This document shows, piece after piece, positions 6,451 to 12,529 of a stretch of DNA of 12,529 nt. The notes beneath the pieces are model-generated. The model saw nothing but the letters and a program-made list of their open reading frames with translations, had not been told where the DNA came from and did not search any database. Each line of letters begins with the position of its first letter. Within the stretch, counting starts at the first letter, position 1. A program made the position numbers and the translations under genes. This stretch comes from Gammaproteobacteria bacterium (GTDB lineage: Bacteria > Pseudomonadota > Gammaproteobacteria > Steroidobacterales > Steroidobacteraceae): NCBI GenBank assembly GCA_025350345.1, contig JANXYA010000333.1, positions 1 to 12,529 of the forward strand, given 5' to 3'.

Positions 6451-7902
6451 TTAATGGAGCGTGAAGGCACGGCCCGTCGTGCCGTCGCGACTGAAGTCGA
6501 AGCGAATCTGCATCAGGCGTCTGGATTGAGTGTTGATCGGTGGGAACGCCCATTTCTTGGCCGCCTCGATGGCGAGTCGCTGGAAATACCTGCTGGGACC
6601 GTATCGATCCGCAGTGGCGGCGTACACCGAGCCATCCTGATCGACGATGACTCGTATCCACACTTTGATATGTCCGATGATGGTTCGACGGGCGCTCTGA
6701 GGAACTTCGGGGATCTCCGCATGCAGCGCCAATGGTGACGCAGCCAGTTCGCTGCGACTCGGCTTCGGAGGTAGCACGGTAGAGACGGATTTCCGAACAT
6801 CCGCCGCCATAGGTACGGTCGCGCCTGCCAGCTGTGACGGTGATTCTTGCGGAGCTGGAAGCGGGGACGAGGTGCGATGCGAACCGGCCATGCGCACTCC
6901 AAACCAACACAGCGCGAGAATTACCACCGCTCCGAGCGCCGCGCCAGGCATGGTGCGCGGGTTCGGGGACTTCGCCACGGACGACGCGGGCCTCGCCGCT
7001 TCGGTAGCCGCCGGAGGAGGGGCAATCTGAGTGGACGTGGACTCGGATGTCGTCGGGTCCAGAAGTACGATCGCCGCGGACCCAATGCTCGCGTCAGCGG
7101 CAGTTCCCGCCGCTTGCCCGTGGGCCCAAGCCACGAGCTCCGTCACGCTGGGACGGCTCTCCGGGCTGGGGTCCAGGCAGCGGGCCACAACATCTCGGAA
7201 TGCCGGCGAGAAATCGGCCGGCAGCGCGACGGCTTCGCTGAGTTCGCCCCGAATCAACGGCGGACGGCGAGTCAGCGCCTCGAACAGGCAGACGCCGAGC
7301 GCCCAGACATCCCCAGCAGTGGAAGTGTTTCCATGCCGCGCTTCCGGAGGATCGTACACAGAAGGCACCTTGACGCTCATCGCGACTTCGGTGACGCGAC
7401 GGATCGTGTCGCTTGCCAGCTTAAGCTGATCTCCAACCACTAAAATGTTCTCCGGCTTCAACTGGCCATGCACCAGGTTGTAGCCGTGCAAGAGCGCGAG
7501 TGCGTCCAAGGTCGGTCGCAACATTTCCCGCGCCTCGCCATCCGTCAGCGCGCGCTGTTGCAGCAACTGCGCCAGAGTCTGGTCGGCATACTCCATGACT
7601 ACATAAAGATAGGGCAGTCCGTCCAGCTGGCACCCGCCGGACTGCATCAATCTAAGCAGGTGCGGATGAACGATGCCGCCAGCCCTCTTCCATCGCGGCA
7701 GCAGGGATTCCGCCAGGGCGCGATCGGCAGGAACGAGTTTGACCGCGACTTCAGCAGCGCCCGGTGCCGCAGACTTGCTGAGGAAGACGCCGCTGTGATC
7801 CGAATACCCGAGGCAGCGGCCTAAGGGGAACGTGTCGTGAATGACGTGACCCTGCCACCGCGCCCAGTTCTTGCCCAACAATTCACTTGGTTCCACGCTC
7901 AT
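6451..7902 (-). CDS. Kinase-like (probable pseudokinase) membrane protein with TonB-like C-terminal domain
   Basis: The protein has 483 residues. A Ser/Thr kinase fold spans about 20-262. A glycine-loop region (GRCLGYSDHSG, 28-38), the ATP-binding Lys55 (VAVKL), DPPE at 184-187 in the APE position and DVW at 198-200 are all visible. The catalytic loop reads HGQLKPEN (145-152), with Gln147 where HRD has its catalytic Asp. The DFG position reads SDT (164-166). Phosphotransfer is therefore doubtful. After a Pro/Ala/Ser-rich linker, a single membrane span (321-338) precedes a domain at about 400-474 (HIKVWIRVIVDQDGSVY, then AAKKWAFPP) resembling the TonB C-terminal fold. The N-terminal domain should be cytoplasmic and the C-terminal domain periplasmic. 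The ATG at 7902 follows GGGGGG and was preferred to a TTG at 7941 without a ribosome binding site. A signalling or scaffolding role is inferred. Confidence 0.85.
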   Translation of the reverse strand: MSVEPSELLGKNWARWQGHVIHDTFPLGRCLGYSDHSGVFLSKSAAPGAAEVAVKLVPADRALAESLLPRWKRAGGIVHPHLLRLMQSGGCQLDGLPYLYVVMEYADQTLAQLLQQRALTDGEAREMLRPTLDALALLHGYNLVHGQLKPENILVVGDQLKLASDTIRRVTEVAMSVKVPSVYDPPEARHGNTSTAGDVWALGVCLFEALTRRPPLIRGELSEAVALPADFSPAFRDVVARCLDPSPESRPSVTELVAWAHGQAAGTAADASIGSAAIVLLDPTTSESTSTQIAPPPAATEAARPASSVAKSPNPRTMPGAALGAVVILALCWFGVRMAGSHRTSSPLPAPQESPSQLAGATVPMAADVRKSVSTVLPPKPSRSELAASPLALHAEIPEVPQSARRTIIGHIKVWIRVIVDQDGSVYAATADRYGPSRYFQRLAIEAAKKWAFPPINTQSRRLMQIRFDFSRDGTTGRAFTLH

Positions 7903-8016
7903 ATGCCCCCCAAGTCGCCGCTGAGCATTAGTGCTGGTCAAGTTTTACATTGGCGTCGACCGCATCGGGCGTTGTCGCCTTCCCCCGACACTCCGGAGGC
8001 GCCGCCACTAGGACCT

Positions 8017-9486
8017 TCACTTGGTCCCAGCGGCATTGTGAATCAGTGCGCCGTAGAAGCGAATGAGCTCCACGTAGTTGGCGATCGACATGCGCTCATC
8101 GGTGCCGTGAAAGCGGGGCAGATCCTCGCTGTGTGCGCGCACGGGCGAGAATCGGTAGATGTCGTCGGCAACGGCACTCATGTGGCGGGAATCCGTGGCG
8201 GCGATCATGAGCCCCGGCGCCACGATGGTTCCAGGAAAAACTTCGCGTATCGTTCGATCGACCAGCTGGTAGGAGGGCGAAGTCACCGAGGCTACGGGCG
8301 AGGGCTCATCGGCCGGATAGGCGGGCGCAATGCGAATGTGCTCGTCCCGCACGGCGTGTCGAACGTGCTCGATGACCTTGTCCGCACTGTCGCCGGGCAA
8401 CAGCCGGAAGTTGATCAGGACCTCTGCCTCGCCCGGCAGCGCGTTGTCCTTCTCGCCGCCCCGTATCACCGTGACCGCCATGGTCGTTCGAATCAGAGCG
8501 TTGGTGGACGGGCTCGCTTCCAGCTGCCCGCGCACGATGGGCCCAAACAGCCAGAGATTGGACATGGCCACTCGGTTGAATCCCGTCATTTCAGGCGCTA
8601 TGGCGTCAAACATCTTCGCCGTGACCCCCGCAATTGAAGCCGGCATGGGCGCGGCCTGCACGCGCTCGATGGCTGTGGCGAGCGCTCCGATGGCGGAGCG
8701 CGCTGGTGGCATCGAGGAATGGCCGGGGGTGGCGTATGCAGTCAACCGCAGAGTGACTGAGCCTTTTTCCGCGATGCCAATCAGCGCCGCTGGCGGATTG
8801 AGTCCGGGCAGTATCCCCTCGGCGATGAGCAGCCCTTCATCCAGAGCGAACTCACAGTGCACGCCACGCTCAGCCAGGAGCCTGGCAATCATGCTGGCGC
8901 CCTCGGCGCCACCGTTCTCCTCGTCATGCCCGAACGCCAGGTAAATCGTGCGCCGCGGCTTGAAGCCGCTGGCGGCGAGCGATTCGACCGCCTCGAGGAT
9001 CGCCATCAGATTGCCCTTGTCGTCCCAGCTGCCGCGACCCCATATGAACCCGTCGCGCATCTCGCCGGAGAAGGGATCCGCGTGCCAGTCTTTTTCCGTG
9101 CCGGGTGCAACGGGGACGACGTCCTGGTGAGCCATCAGCAGGATCGGTTTCGCCGCTGGCTCCTCACCCGGCCAGGTAAAGAGCAGGCTGTAGCCATTGA
9201 CGATCTCGCGCTGCAGGGACGCATGGACGTGAGGGAACACACGCTCGAGGTAGGCACGAAACTCAAGCAGCTGCGCCTGGGTCTCTGCCGATGGGTTTTC
9301 GAACGAAATGGTCCGGAATCGAACCGCGCCGGTGAGTCGCGCCGCCGCTGCCCCGCCATCGACCGGCATCAGGGGGGAGGGGTGCGCCTCGATCTGTTGG
9401 GAGCCCTGTCGCAGGGTGTTGATGGCAAGAATGGTGGCGACGGCCGCCAGGACCAGGAAAGACGCAATCAGTACACGCCGAATCAT
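8017..9486 (-). CDS. Membrane-anchored M20 family metallopeptidase (PM20D1/carboxypeptidase S-like)
   Basis: The 489-residue protein begins with a hydrophobic anchor or signal (4-22), so it probably acts at the periplasmic face. The M20 dinuclear zinc site is complete as judged by motif: His120 and Asp122 (MAHQD), bridging Asp155 (GRGSWDDKG), general base Glu189 with ligand Glu190 (GHDEE), Asp217 (ALDEG) and the final His460 (FHGTDER). The dimerisation domain lies at about 235-365, with ATPGHSSMPP at 252-261. Length and motifs fit the PM20D1/CPS1-like branch, whose members hydrolyse amide bonds of peptides or N-acyl amino acids. The ATG at 9486 has a GGGGGT ribosome binding site about five bases upstream. 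It begins 44 bases after the ABC ATPase stop and could be co-transcribed with the transporter operon. The exact substrate cannot be inferred. Confidence 0.93.
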   Translation of the reverse strand: MIRRVLIASFLVLAAVATILAINTLRQGSQQIEAHPSPLMPVDGGAAAARLTGAVRFRTISFENPSAETQAQLLEFRAYLERVFPHVHASLQREIVNGYSLLFTWPGEEPAAKPILLMAHQDVVPVAPGTEKDWHADPFSGEMRDGFIWGRGSWDDKGNLMAILEAVESLAASGFKPRRTIYLAFGHDEENGGAEGASMIARLLAERGVHCEFALDEGLLIAEGILPGLNPPAALIGIAEKGSVTLRLTAYATPGHSSMPPARSAIGALATAIERVQAAPMPASIAGVTAKMFDAIAPEMTGFNRVAMSNLWLFGPIVRGQLEASPSTNALIRTTMAVTVIRGGEKDNALPGEAEVLINFRLLPGDSADKVIEHVRHAVRDEHIRIAPAYPADEPSPVASVTSPSYQLVDRTIREVFPGTIVAPGLMIAATDSRHMSAVADDIYRFSPVRAHSEDLPRFHGTDERMSIANYVELIRFYGALIHNAAGTK

Positions 9487-9530
9487 GGGACCCCCAGGAG
9501 GCGGTGCTCGCCTCGTACGGCCTCGGCGAT

Positions 9531-10271
9531 CTAGACACCCAACTCGCGCAGGATGGACTCTTTAAGCCCCTGTGCCTCGGGGCTCGAGAGTCTCCGCGGG
9601 TGCTCGAACGGTACTGCAAAGGTTGCCTTGATATGGGCCGGGCGTGCCGACAATACAAAGATCCGGTCGGCCAGGTGAATGGCCTCCTCCACGTCGTGGG
9701 TGATGAGCACCACGGTATGGCGTTCCTCCGCCAGGATTCGCAGGAATTCCTTGCGCATGCGCAGGCTCAGCAGCGCGTCCAGCGCCGAGAACGGCTCGTC
9801 CATGTAGAGGATTTCCGGCTTCACCACCAGCGCACGCGCGAGCTCCGCCCGCTTGAGCATGCCCCCCGACAGCTCATGCGGATAGCTCATCTCGAAGCCC
9901 TTCAGGCCGACCAGGTCGGCATAGTGATCCGCCAGTTGTTCCTTGTTGCTGGGCGCGTGACCATTGAGCCCAAACATCAGGTTCTGCTGCACCGTCAGCC
10001 ACGGGAAGACCGAGCCATGCTGAGATATGAGAATGCCCTTGGCGCTGGGCCCGCTCCGGGACGCGCCGTCGACTTTCACCGTGCCTTCGTCCGGGGGATC
10101 GAAGCCGGCGATGATATTCATCAGGGTAGTCTTGCCGCAGCCCGAGGGACCCACGAAGGCGACGAACTCGCCGTCAGCGACGTCAAAGCTGATGCCGTTG
10201 ACGACCTGCAGCAATCCCTGATCCGTGATGAAGCCCTTTTTTAGGCCCTTGACGGCAATCTTAGCGGACAT
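9531..10271 (-). CDS. NitT/TauT-type ABC transporter ATP-binding protein
   Basis: The 246-residue protein is the cytoplasmic ATPase of an importer of the nitrate/sulfonate/taurine class. The motifs are complete: Walker A GPSGCGKTT (41-49), Q-loop Gln84, signature LSGGM (134-138), Walker B ILYMDEP (154-160) followed by the D-loop SALD, and switch His192 (THDVEEA). The ATG at 10271 follows an AGGTGG ribosome binding site. That site lies within the last codons of the permease gene, which it overlaps by 11 bases. An in-frame extension of 16 codons exists but lies wholly in the permease gene and has no ribosome binding site. The residue after LSGGM is Leu rather than the usual Gln/Arg (LSGGMLKR), a minor oddity. 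It pairs with the permease and the substrate-binding protein encoded upstream. Substrate class is not determined by this subunit. Confidence 0.94.
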   Translation of the reverse strand: MSAKIAVKGLKKGFITDQGLLQVVNGISFDVADGEFVAFVGPSGCGKTTLMNIIAGFDPPDEGTVKVDGASRSGPSAKGILISQHGSVFPWLTVQQNLMFGLNGHAPSNKEQLADHYADLVGLKGFEMSYPHELSGGMLKRAELARALVVKPEILYMDEPFSALDALLSLRMRKEFLRILAEERHTVVLITHDVEEAIHLADRIFVLSARPAHIKATFAVPFEHPRRLSSPEAQGLKESILRELGV

Positions 10272-11034
10272 AGCGCCACCTGACGATCTTGAGTCCCTCC
10301 AGCAAGCGCATTGTGCCATCGAGCGACAGGCCGATCAGGCCGATGATCACCATCCCGCTGATGACCAGATCGTAGCGGTTGCCCGCGTTGCGCGAGTCGA
10401 TGATCAGGTAGCCGAGTCCCGAATGTAAGGCAATCATCTCGGCTGCGACCACCACGAGCCAGGCCACGCCCAGGCCGATCCGCATGCCGACGATGATCTG
10501 CGGCAGCACCGCGGGAATGATGACCCGGCGAAACAGCGTGTAGCGGGAGACGCCAAAATTCTCCGCGGCGCGCAGGTACCGCCGCTCGATGGTGTGCACA
10601 CCGGCCGTGGTTTGCACCACCATCGGGAATACGGACGAGATGAAGATCAGGAATATCGGCGACGCGTTGCCGACTCCGAACCAGAGTATGGCAATCGGTA
10701 TCCAGGCGATCGGGGATATGGGCCGCAGGATCTGGAAGATCGGATTCAATGTTGAGAACGCGCCCTTCACCCAACCCATCCACAGTCCCAGTGGCACCGC
10801 GAACAGGACGGCCAGGCCAAATCCCGTGGCGACTCGCATTAACGAAGCGCCAATGTGTTCCCACAGGGTGCCGTCCCGGATCAGTTCCACTGTGCCCATG
10901 ACGACCTGCCAGGGCGTGGGGAAAATCGCACTCCGGGTCAGATCCACCACCAGCCACCAGACCGCGATGAGCACTGCGATGACGGTGAGCGAGGGAAGCA
11001 TCTTCCTGAGTATCGAGTTCGCTGTTCTTCGCAT
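10261..11034 (-). CDS. NitT/TauT-type ABC transporter permease
   Basis: This inner-membrane permease has 257 residues and about six membrane spans (roughly 13-30, 66-88, 98-117, 124-142, 186-204, 223-240). The EAA-type cytoplasmic loop that docks the ATPase is around 155-178 (RAAENFGVSRYTLFRRVIIP). The segment ILRPISPIAWIPIAILWFG (102-120) is typical of SsuC/TauC/NrtB-like permeases. The ATG at 11034 shares its A with the TGA of the cupredoxin gene (TGATG), and a GGGTGG ribosome binding site sits in that gene's end. This start was preferred over a frame extension of 38 codons that lies inside the cupredoxin gene. Tight coupling to a cupredoxin gene is unusual for this transporter class. Confidence 0.93.
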   Translation of the reverse strand: MRRTANSILRKMLPSLTVIAVLIAVWWLVVDLTRSAIFPTPWQVVMGTVELIRDGTLWEHIGASLMRVATGFGLAVLFAVPLGLWMGWVKGAFSTLNPIFQILRPISPIAWIPIAILWFGVGNASPIFLIFISSVFPMVVQTTAGVHTIERRYLRAAENFGVSRYTLFRRVIIPAVLPQIIVGMRIGLGVAWLVVVAAEMIALHSGLGYLIIDSRNAGNRYDLVISGMVIIGLIGLSLDGTMRLLEGLKIVRWRYVR

Positions 11035-11462
11035 CACCACCCAACCGCTCCCACGAGTTCCCGCAGCCGCCACCATATTCTGGCCCAGGCGGATTCGGGC
11101 TTCGGCTCGACAATGATCGTCATCTGCCCGCTGGCGTGCGCCGTGCACGCAAACTGATAGTCGGACGCCACCGCAAAGGGCAACCGGAAGCTCTGCCCGG
11201 GCATCATCAATGTGGGCCCGAAAATCTGCGGCACGTCATCCAGGTTCTTCAGGACGAGGATATCCCTCAGTCCGAGCGTCAGGCGAATCCTGGATGGCAG
11301 TATTTCTATCTTATTTCCCGCCATGCGGCGCGCCCAGGTTCCCTTCGGAATCTCGAACAGGACGTCCCGCGAGCCGGTCCGGATCGGGGTCAAGGCCGCC
11401 CAGGCCGCCGCGCCCAGCGTGATGGTGACCACTGACAGCCCCAGCCAACGACGGTACCTCAT
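11034..11462 (-). CDS. Membrane-anchored cupredoxin-like protein with an altered copper site
   Basis: The protein has 142 residues. A single hydrophobic segment (7-23) forms a signal or anchor, so the domain should be periplasmic. The C-terminal half reads as a cupredoxin beta-sandwich. CTAHASGQM (106-114) has the Cys-x2-His-x4-Met spacing of plastocyanin-like type 1 copper sites (Cys106, His109, Met114). The expected first histidine, normally in an N-x4-PH context, is replaced: the sequence is NLDDVPQIFGP (73-83), with Gln79 in the His position. Either the copper site is incomplete and the protein is a transient binder or redox partner, or the ligand comes from elsewhere. About 20 residues follow the domain (ARIWWRLREL), possibly an amphipathic helix. 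The ribosome binding site is weak. It lies 35 bases after the SCO gene and overlaps the permease start by one base. Confidence 0.85.
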   Translation of the reverse strand: MRYRRWLGLSVVTITLGAAAWAALTPIRTGSRDVLFEIPKGTWARRMAGNKIEILPSRIRLTLGLRDILVLKNLDDVPQIFGPTLMMPGQSFRLPFAVASDYQFACTAHASGQMTIIVEPKPESAWARIWWRLRELVGAVGW

Positions 11463-11497
11463 AGTCTGCTTGCTTCACGTTTGCGGTCAGCAAAGGC

Positions 11498-12085
11498 CTA
11501 CTTCTTCAGCAACAGGCGGACATCATGCACGAAATCCTCGGCGCTGTGGCCAAAGGGCATCAGGGCGCGCAGCACCCCGCCCCGATCGATCAGGTAGATG
11601 AACGAGGAGTGGCTCAGCGCATAGCCGCCGGGCACGGGCACCTTCTTGCCGACCGAGATTCCGTAGTCCCGGCGCACCGCGGCCAGCTGCTCGCTCGTGC
11701 CCGTTCCGCCGACAAAACTGGGGTCGAAGGCGGTCAGGAATTGATGCATGCGCACTGCGCCGTCCCGCTCCGGATCCACGGTGATGTAAACGACCTGCAC
11801 ATCGCCGGCCGCCGTATCCAGTTTCCGGTGCGCGAGGGCCAGGATGCTGAGCGTGACCGGGCACACTTCAGTGCAGTTGGTGTAGCCAAAGGACAGCAGG
11901 ACTACTTTGCCGCGGTAGCGACTGAGCTTAAGTGTTGTGCCGTCGGATCCCTGCAGGGAGAAGTCGGGCGCCAGCCTGGGCGGGCTGAAGACCCCGGCAA
12001 TGAGGTTGCCGTCCCCGGCCGCGGCGACGGTGGAAAATACCGACAGCAATATCAGGAAAGCCGGAAGCATCGCCGTATGCCGCAT
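11498..12085 (-). CDS. SCO1/SenC family copper chaperone or thiol-disulfide protein
   Basis: The 195-residue protein has an N-terminal signal or anchor (about 6-23) and a thioredoxin-like domain. SCO hallmarks are intact, numbering from the ATG at 12085: CTEVCP with Cys71 and Cys75, and the copper-ligand His159 (ALSHSSFIYLID). DVQVVYITVDPERD (95-108) is also typical. Known SCO proteins deliver copper to the CuA site of cytochrome oxidase or act as periplasmic thiol reductants. No oxidase genes are in the window. The ATG at 12085 overlaps the TGA of the substrate-binding protein gene (TGATG), which indicates translational coupling; a TTG one codon earlier is also possible. A transporter operon and a neighbouring cupredoxin are an uncommon setting for SCO. 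Confidence 0.93.
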   Translation of the reverse strand: MRHTAMLPAFLILLSVFSTVAAAGDGNLIAGVFSPPRLAPDFSLQGSDGTTLKLSRYRGKVVLLSFGYTNCTEVCPVTLSILALAHRKLDTAAGDVQVVYITVDPERDGAVRMHQFLTAFDPSFVGGTGTSEQLAAVRRDYGISVGKKVPVPGGYALSHSSFIYLIDRGGVLRALMPFGHSAEDFVHDVRLLLKK

Positions 12086-12529
12086 CAAAGTGGAATCGGC
12101 GCCGGCTTGGCGAGCTTCGCAAAGCGCTCGTCGACGTAGGTTTCATACGGAATCGGGTGATGAATGGTGCCGGCTTCGATCGACAGCTGCATCAATTCCT
12201 CGAACTCCGCCCTGATCATGCGCAGATCGCCGTACGTGACCCGGTCCGTGGGATGTTCCATCACGAACCGGATGATGTTCGGATCCTGGTTGAAGAAGCG
12301 CTTGCCGGCGGCGATGGCCACGGCCTTGTTGCGATTCTCCTGCTGGGCATCGAGCCACAGGCCCGCGCCGAGCACATGGTCGACGAGGTCCTGCACCAGC
12401 GGTGCGTTCTCGGCGATGAGTTCTTCCCGTACCGTCAGCACACAGCAAATATAGTTGCGCCATTCGTCGCGGGTCATGCGCAGGATGCGCGCATAGCCGG
12501 CGCGCTCGGCCGCAGCGCCGAAGGGTTCG
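12085..12529 (-). CDS. ABC transporter substrate-binding protein, NrtA/CmpA/NMT1-like (partial, 5' end outside window)
   Basis: The last 147 or so residues are present; the frame is open from the window edge (first full codon at 12528) to a TGA at 12085-12087. The opening EPFGAAAERAGYARIL matches the segment before the C-terminal lobe in nitrate/bicarbonate-type solute-binding proteins. It is followed by NYICCVLTVREELI, a helical C-terminal region and a short tail. At the place where relatives have a KVL-type segment there is a vicinal Cys pair, encoded at 12442-12447. It stands at the head of the operon seen here and should supply the transporter with its substrate, in the periplasm or tethered to the membrane. 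The substrate is not readable from the C-terminal part. Confidence 0.85.
   Translation of the reverse strand, partial: EPFGAAAERAGYARILRMTRDEWRNYICCVLTVREELIAENAPLVQDLVDHVLGAGLWLDAQQENRNKAVAIAAGKRFFNQDPNIIRFVMEHPTDRVTYGDLRMIRAEFEELMQLSIEAGTIHHPIPYETYVDERFAKLAKPAPIPL

Noticed and set aside
7837..8637. 266-codon plus-strand frame
   Set aside because: It spans the antisense of both the M20 and kinase-like genes and has no protein family features.
9504..10244. 246-codon plus-strand frame
   Set aside because: It is antisense to the ABC ATPase gene, whose Walker and signature motifs are complete.

Overview
The window is GC-rich, with compact genes and strong Shine-Dalgarno sequences. It looks like a gammaproteobacterium, perhaps of the Steroidobacter/Nevskia/Xanthomonad kind. 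That placement is an inference from gene style; no taxonomic marker gene is present.

Left part (1-2880). The 5' two-thirds of a DUF1800 lipoprotein gene runs leftwards off the window. Divergent from it is a DUF2306 membrane-protein gene that is split by a frameshift. A CPBP-family intramembrane protease gene with a TTG start follows.

Transfer RNA and putative island (2877-6292). A complete tRNA-Arg(CCT) gene lies at 2877-2949. The 3' half of the same tRNA recurs in direct orientation at 6249-6290 (38 of 42 bases identical). This is the usual scar of site-specific integration into a tRNA gene. The roughly 3.3 kb between the copies holds one intact gene, a secreted sedolisin-type (S53) serine-carboxyl protease with its prodomain. 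It is followed by a long stem-loop and flanked by non-coding or decayed sequence. No integrase gene is present.

Middle (6293-9486), all on the minus strand. A kinase-like membrane protein has a degenerate catalytic loop and a TonB-like C-terminal domain. Upstream of it is a membrane-anchored M20 metallopeptidase with its metal-ligand motifs apparently intact.

Right part (9531-12529), all on the minus strand. This is a tight operon: an NrtA/CmpA/NMT1-like substrate-binding protein (its start lies outside the window), a SCO1/SenC copper chaperone/thioredoxin-like protein, a short membrane-anchored cupredoxin, a NitT/TauT-type ABC permease and its ATPase. Two junctions are TGATG stop-start overlaps and a third is an 11-base overlap, so the two copper/redox proteins are built into the transporter operon. 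The M20 peptidase gene begins 44 bases after the ATPase gene and may be the last operon member. This combination, possibly import of a copper-related or redox-sensitive ligand, is the most interesting candidate system here. Its substrate cannot be read from the sequence.
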